Shown in pieces: positions 8,148 through 10,641 of a DNA stretch of 10,641 bases. Position numbers and translations under genes: made by a program. The first letter of the stretch is position 1. Every line of letters starts with the position of its first letter. The notes below the pieces were generated by a model. It had not been told where the DNA came from, made no database searches, and saw only the letters and a program-made list of their open reading frames with translations. Origin of the DNA: an uncultured Verrucomicrobiota bacterium (GTDB lineage: Bacteria; Verrucomicrobiota; Verrucomicrobiia; Limisphaerales; UBA9464); assembly GCA_903930165.1 (NCBI GenBank), contig CAIYXO010000725.1, positions 1-10,641 on the forward strand, read 5' to 3'.

Positions 8148-8178
8148 AAGCCCCCGGTTCACCGCCGGGGGCTTTTTT
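8148..8178 (+). terminator. Intrinsic terminator after carA
   Basis: AAGCCCCCGG (8148-8157) pairs perfectly with CCGGGGGCTT (8165-8174) around a seven-base loop, and the T-run extends to 8178. It lies 34 bases after the carA stop codon and isolates carA from the accessory genes to its right. Confidence 0.95.
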
Positions 8179-8212
8179 CCACGACCTGGGCCAGCGTGCC
8201 CTCCACGAAGTC

Positions 8213-8350
8213 GCGCGAGGGTCCACTCGCGCCCTGGAGTGAGACACGGATTGGCACGGATCCGCGCCGAGTTCGAACAGACCCAGAACCCCACTCCAAC
8301 GCGGTCAACGTGGAGTTCACAACAACGGGTGCAAGGGACGCCAAGATACC
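8213..8350. repeat. Intergenic repeat, copy A (upstream of the AbrB/PIN module)
   Basis: Bases 8221-8350 align without gaps to 9281-9410, with 105 of 130 positions identical by my count, including 24 identical bases at 8241-8264. The copy is headed by a perfect hairpin, GCGCGAG-ggtcca-CTCGCGC (8213-8232). Next come two CACGGAT units ten bases apart (8246 and 8256), and a GTTCACAACAA (8315-8325) to CGCCAAGA (8339-8346) tail. The 25 mismatches fall evenly over the three codon positions (7, 9, 9), so I treat it as non-coding although frames across it are open. Confidence 0.88.
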
Positions 8351-8465
8351 GGGTACCGAGGCCTTTTCGGCCGAAAACTCCCCATTGGGGACAGAACCTA
8401 AGTCGGAAGTCGTTGGATTGCAGGCCTGCCGATCCATGGCCAAGTTCGAGCGGACACCCGCTGAT
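8351..8465. promoter_or_regulatory. Palindrome cluster between repeat A and the antitoxin promoter
   Basis: Three perfect dyads lie close together: TTTTCGGCCGAAAA (8364-8377), CCCCA-T-TGGGG (8380-8390) and GCAGGCCTGC (8420-8429). They precede the promoter of the AbrB/PIN module and could be operator sites or leftovers of a mobile element end. No gene is seen in this stretch. Confidence 0.4.
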
Positions 8466-8500
8466 TTGACACTGCAATTGGCAATTGGTATCGTAATTAC
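8466..8500 (+). promoter_or_regulatory. Promoter and probable operator of the AbrB/PIN module
   Basis: A consensus -35 TTGACA (8466-8471) and a 17-base spacer precede the -10-like TATCGT (8489-8494, four of six consensus bases). The spacer contains two perfect tandem copies of GCAATTG (8474-8480, 8481-8487), and the palindrome GTAATTAC (8493-8500) follows. Repressor binding here would block polymerase, which fits autoregulation by the antitoxin. The expected transcription start is within a base or two of the ATG at 8502, and no Shine-Dalgarno is present, so the mRNA is probably leaderless. Confidence 0.72.
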
Positions 8501-8501
8501 C

Positions 8502-8765
8502 ATGAATTTGGTTTTGGACAAGATGAGTCGTCTGGTTGTGCCGAAGGCGATCCGGGATCGGTTTGCCCTCGCTCCCGGTCACGAACTCGAGGTTGTGGTC
8601 GAGTCCGACGGATTTCGCCTCCGCCCGGTCCATCCCGCCTCCCCATTGACCTCGAAGGACGGCCTTCTGATCTGCACCAGCGAACTGCCACCAACCGCTT
8701 GGGATGTCGGAGCCTTTCTCGACAAGGAACGGGAACAACGGAGCCGGCAGGTCGGCGGGATGTGA
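8502..8765 (+). CDS. vapB: AbrB/SpoVT-type antitoxin (VapB-like)
   Basis: This 87-residue protein has an N-terminal swapped-hairpin AbrB DNA-binding domain (about 3-45): VLDKMSRLVVPKAIRDRF, then an LAPGHELEVVVESDGFRLRPV segment. The C-terminal half (about 46-87), with TSELPPTAWDV and a charged KEREQRSRQ tail, is the likely toxin-binding part. Family antitoxins neutralise their PIN toxin and repress their own operon. The frame is open far upstream (a GTG is possible at 8196), but that would translate the non-coding repeat. The ATG at 8502 matches the usual AbrB start and sits directly after the promoter. The toxin ATG follows the stop by three bases. Codon choice at the start is less GC-biased than in carA, consistent with an acquired module. 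The vapB name is by family, not orthology. Confidence 0.9.
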   Translation: MNLVLDKMSRLVVPKAIRDRFALAPGHELEVVVESDGFRLRPVHPASPLTSKDGLLICTSELPPTAWDVGAFLDKEREQRSRQVGGM

Positions 8766-8768
8766 ATC

Positions 8769-9203
8769 ATGAAGAAGGCCTGCTTCGATACCTCCGCTCT
8801 GGTCGCGGCGCTGCTGCAACAGCACCCACATCACGTTCAGGCCTTCCCCCGTCTGTTGGCGGTCCACCAGGGAAAGCTACAGGGCGTCCTCACGACCCAT
8901 GGCTTGGCGGAACTCTTTGCCACGTTGACGGCGCTTCCGTTGAAGCCGCGGCTCGCACCGGCGGACGTGCACCGGATGGTCGAGAAATCGGTGCTCACCC
9001 ATTTCGAGGTCGTTCCCTTGTCCGCCCAGCAATATGCCGAAGCGCTGGAGTTGACGGTGCACAGGGGGCTCAGCAGTGGCGCGATCTACGATGCCCTGCA
9101 TCTGGTCGGTGCCCGGGCCTCACGATGTGACGCATTGCTGACCTTCAATCGGCGGCATTTTGAAGCCCTGGCCCCGGGCGATCCGCTCGTCGTGCAACCC
9201 TGA
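8769..9203 (+). CDS. vapC: PIN-domain ribonuclease toxin (VapC-like), module 1
   Basis: This 144-residue protein is a single PIN domain of normal VapC length. The acidic metal-binding residues are visible: Asp7 in CFDTSAL, Glu48 in THGLAELF and Asp108 in GAIYDALHL. The fourth position is Asn127 in LLTFNRRHF, an accepted variant. PIN toxins use Mg2+ or Mn2+ to cut RNA, often tRNA or rRNA; the target here is unknown. The ATG lies three bases after the antitoxin stop, so translation is probably coupled; a weak GGCGGGA lies about ten bases upstream. It should be repressed and neutralised by the AbrB-type protein before it. All key residues are present and no damage is seen, so it is likely active if expressed. 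Confidence 0.93.
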   Translation: MKKACFDTSALVAALLQQHPHHVQAFPRLLAVHQGKLQGVLTTHGLAELFATLTALPLKPRLAPADVHRMVEKSVLTHFEVVPLSAQQYAEALELTVHRGLSSGAIYDALHLVGARASRCDALLTFNRRHFEALAPGDPLVVQP

Positions 9204-9274
9204 GTTGCGGAACCGGTGCCGTCTCGCCCCAAGGCTGGAGCGGCCTCCGGAAAGTCGCGCCAGCGTCGTGGAGT

Positions 9275-9410
9275 GCGCGAGTCCGCTCGCGCTTTGGAGC
9301 GAGACACGGATTGGCACGGATCCGTCCAGGCTTCCAGCAAACCCAGGACCCCACTCCATCGCGCTCAAGGTTGGGTTCACAACAAGGGGCGCAAGTGGCA
9401 CCAAGACGCC
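9275..9410. repeat. Intergenic repeat, copy B (upstream of the RHH/PIN module)
   Basis: This is the second copy of the repeat, 1060 bases to the right of copy A and in the same orientation. The head hairpin is GCGCGAG-tccg-CTCGCGC (9275-9292): both stem arms are identical to copy A while the loop is two bases shorter. The CACGGAT pair (9306 and 9316) and the GTTCACAACAA tail (9375-9385) are kept. The copies bracket the first toxin-antitoxin module, and this one precedes the second. Confidence 0.88.
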
Positions 9411-9596
9411 GAGTCCCCAACCCGTGGAGGCTGCGTTCCCCCCACGCGGCGGTGTTTCATCCCGAGATTCTGCTGCATCGAGTGACGCGGCTGTTCCGGA
9501 AGCGTCGATCCCCGAAGCGCCAGGTCCGGCATCCTCCCGGGTGCTGTGGACGAGGGCCGCTTGCGTGCCCTCGACATCCATGCAAAACAGGTATCC
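9411..9596. promoter_or_regulatory. Leader of the RHH/PIN module with a nine-base direct repeat at its end
   Basis: No gene is seen in this stretch. ATCCATGCA occurs at 9576-9584 and again at 9593-9601, start to start 17 bases; the second copy contains the antitoxin start codon. Direct repeats of this size are typical operators for ribbon-helix-helix repressors, so autoregulation is a fair inference. TTGCGT (9561-9566) could be a -35, but the matching -10 is poor. No Shine-Dalgarno precedes the ATG. Confidence 0.4.
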
Positions 9597-9842
9597 ATGC
9601 AGAAGCTTCAGATTCTCTTCCCAGATCCACAGATGGAGGCCCTGCGGCGGCTTGCCCGCATCGAGGATCGACCCGTCAGCGAGATCATCCGCCGTGCCGT
9701 GGACCGAGACCTCGAACAGCGGTCCGCGCTCCTGCGGCGAACCCGATCCGCAACCCCTGGATTCCCGACGTTCGACGGTGGACGGGTGCTGGTCACGGCC
9801 TCCCGGATGAGGTCGGTTCTCTACGGCGACGCATCGAAATGA
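9597..9842 (+). CDS. Ribbon-helix-helix (CopG-type) antitoxin
   Basis: This 81-residue protein starts with a classic ribbon-helix-helix domain: strand QKLQILFP (2-9), helix DPQMEALRRLARIED (10-24), then RPVSEIIRRAVDRDLEQRS (25-43) as turn and second helix. Such dimers bind operator DNA and, through the C-terminal tail (about 44-81), a toxin. The partner is the PIN gene that begins inside its stop codon (ATGA, 9839-9842), so translation should be coupled. A GTG at 9546 could add 17 residues, but the ATG at 9597 places the domain at the N-terminus as expected. No ribosome binding site is obvious. The antitoxin fold differs from that of the preceding module, so the two did not arise by simple duplication. 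Confidence 0.88.
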   Translation: MQKLQILFPDPQMEALRRLARIEDRPVSEIIRRAVDRDLEQRSALLRRTRSATPGFPTFDGGRVLVTASRMRSVLYGDASK

Positions 9843-10273
9843 ACAGCCTCGACACCAACCTGCTGGTCTACGCGGCGAACAGTGCGGCGCCCGAGCACGC
9901 CAAGGCGTTGGAGATCGTGAACGCGATGCTGGCGCATCCGACGGAATGGATCCTCGCCGACCAGGTCCTCTTCGAGTTCTACAAGGCGTTGCGGCACCCG
10001 AGGATCCTGCAACGTCCGCGGTCCGCAGCCCAGGCCGCGGCACATGTCCGCTTTCTCCGGGAGCAGAGCGGCGTCCTCTGCTGCTCCTGTGGGACATCCT
10101 TGTTCACGGAAGTCCTTGCCCAGTTGGAGAATCCACGGTTTCCGTACCAGCGGACCCATGATGCCATTCTCGGAGCGACCCTCTGCCGCGAGGGAGTGAA
10201 GGTCTTCTATACCCGCAACGAGAAGGACTTCGCCGACTCCGGCATTCCAAAGGTCATCAATCCGATCGACTGA
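9839..10273 (+). CDS. vapC: PIN-domain ribonuclease toxin (VapC-like), module 2
   Basis: This 144-residue PIN protein has the family's acidic residues: Asp5 in SLDTNLLVYA, Glu46 in LFEFYKAL and Asp108 in RTHDAILGA, followed by Asn127 and Asp130 in YTRNEKDF. The first four match PIN metal ligands, so it should be a competent RNase; the RNA target is unknown. Its ATG overlaps the antitoxin stop by four bases, a usual coupling arrangement. The frame is open upstream to 9311, but the RHH gene in another frame and the family N-terminus (MxxLDTN) fix the start at 9839. It has the same length as the first toxin but low similarity outside the motifs (for example Cys81, Cys82 and Cys84 occur only here). 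Nothing suggests inactivation. Confidence 0.93.
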   Translation: MNSLDTNLLVYAANSAAPEHAKALEIVNAMLAHPTEWILADQVLFEFYKALRHPRILQRPRSAAQAAAHVRFLREQSGVLCCSCGTSLFTEVLAQLENPRFPYQRTHDAILGATLCREGVKVFYTRNEKDFADSGIPKVINPID

Positions 10274-10312
10274 AAGCCCGACGAGCGCTCGGCATCCCAT
10301 GAAGCCACCCCC

Positions 10313-10603
10313 ATGGCCGGTTCCCCTTTCGAAGCGATTCGGAAAACTGGTGCCGCCATTCCGTTCCCGAAGCATCAGTGTCCGCAGCCCATTTCGCTCT
10401 CCCAGTATGTCCGGCGATGTGTCGGTCTCGGACCCAATGAGACCTCAACAGTACCTTCGTTGGCCTTCACAGAGTCGGGACTTGTAGTTTATGTGACTAC
10501 TCGCGAGGTGAGGCCGCAATGGATCGTCTTCTTCGATGCGAAGAGTTTCGATGGTCCGGTCGTTGGCCTCCATGACATCGCCGGCCGATGCCGAGGAGAT
10601 TGA
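10313..10603 (+). CDS. Small hypothetical protein
   Basis: I do not recognise this 96-residue ORF. The N-terminal half is Pro- and polar-rich with three Cys (23, 36 and one near the C-terminus). The second half (about 50-85) reads like folded beta-rich protein: LAFTESGLVVYVTTREV, then WIVFFDAKSFDGPVVGL. Codons are less GC-biased than in carA and no Shine-Dalgarno is seen before the ATG, so it is either an acquired gene or a chance frame. It follows the second toxin by 39 bases on the same strand. The palindrome CGAGCGCTCG (10282-10291) lies between them and is not a terminator. Its last 32 bases overlap a possible next gene. Confidence 0.45.
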   Translation: MAGSPFEAIRKTGAAIPFPKHQCPQPISLSQYVRRCVGLGPNETSTVPSLAFTESGLVVYVTTREVRPQWIVFFDAKSFDGPVVGLHDIAGRCRGD

Positions 10604-10641
10604 ATCCGAGGAACGCCGGCTCTATGCCTCGCGGCACGTCG
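10572..10641 (+). CDS. N-terminus of a possible unknown gene, cut by the window edge
   Basis: From the ATG at 10572 the frame is open for 23 codons to the edge, reading MTSPADAEEIESEERRLYAS and onward. The acidic, charged start looks like a real protein N-terminus, but there is too little to assign a family. It overlaps the preceding small ORF by 32 bases in another frame, so one of the two starts may be wrong or they may be coupled. Confidence 0.35.
   Translation, partial: MTSPADAEEIESEERRLYASRHV

Noticed and set aside
8221..8350. A conserved peptide encoded by both repeats (shared WSETRIGTDP in one frame)
   Set aside because: The mismatches show no codon-position bias (7, 9, 9), there is no ribosome binding site, and the peptide similarity follows simply from DNA similarity.
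8196..8501. N-terminal extension of the AbrB-type antitoxin from a GTG at 8196
   Set aside because: The extra 102 residues would be translated repeat A and promoter DNA. The family's usual start coincides with the ATG at 8502.
5838..8867. A 1009-codon open frame on the minus strand
   Set aside because: It runs antisense to carA and the AbrB/PIN module and across the carA terminator and repeat A. The sequence is low-complexity and matches no family; the conserved genes on the other strand explain the openness.
8221..9410. Repeats as integron attC sites with toxin-antitoxin cassettes
   Set aside because: The layout is suggestive, but neither copy shows a paired RYYYAAC/GTTRRRY core at its ends, the overall repeat is not an imperfect palindrome, and no integron integrase is in the window.
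8221..9410. Repeats as terminal repeats of an insertion sequence
   Set aside because: There is no transposase between or near them. The copies are in direct orientation with 19 percent divergence, unlike the ends of a recent insertion.
8221..9410. CRISPR array
   Set aside because: There are only two long diverged copies, with genes between them and no short regular spacers.

Overview
The window is GC-rich bacterial chromosome, most likely from Verrucomicrobiota (Planctomycetota is the main alternative). The strongest pointers are an adjacent pair of genes typical of these phyla: a large secreted protein with a Planctomycete-type cytochrome c domain plus DUF1549 and DUF1553, followed by a DUF1501 protein. 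A secreted PA14/Ig-like/concanavalin-like protein next to them fits the same group. This assignment rests on recognising the families by eye, not on a search.

Left part (1-6484, all on the minus strand). A large secreted beta-rich protein runs off the left edge (start at 1532, 510 codons visible). Upstream of it lies a 247-base gap holding a perfect TGTGA-N6-TCACA dyad, a second 16-base dyad and a 56-base foldable element. Then come DUF1501 (1780-3243) and the cytochrome c/DUF1549/LamG/DUF1553 protein (3278-6484). They are 34 bases apart and transcribed in the order DUF1553 gene, then DUF1501 gene, so they look like a two-gene operon. Both carry export signals, which suggests a joint role outside the cytoplasm. 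The biochemical role of this pair is not established.

Middle (6485-8178). A 469-base divergent intergenic region contains a REP-like hairpin and degenerate repeat fragments. It precedes carA (6954-8114, plus strand), the glutaminase subunit of carbamoyl-phosphate synthetase. carA ends at a strong intrinsic terminator and has no carB beside it.

Right part (8179-10641, plus strand). This is accessory DNA with two consecutive toxin-antitoxin modules. The first pairs an AbrB-type antitoxin (8502-8765) with a PIN-domain toxin (8769-9203). The second pairs a ribbon-helix-helix antitoxin (9597-9842) with another PIN toxin (9839-10273). A roughly 130-base non-coding repeat lies upstream of each module: 8221-8350 and 9281-9410, 105 of 130 positions identical, no gaps. 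The two copies therefore bracket the first module. The first module has a clean promoter placed so close to the start codon that its mRNA should be leaderless. A small unrecognised ORF (10313-10603) and the first 23 codons of another possible gene close the window.

I do not see a clearly new multi-gene system. The most promising unexplained signal is the structured intergenic repeat associated with the two toxin-antitoxin modules.
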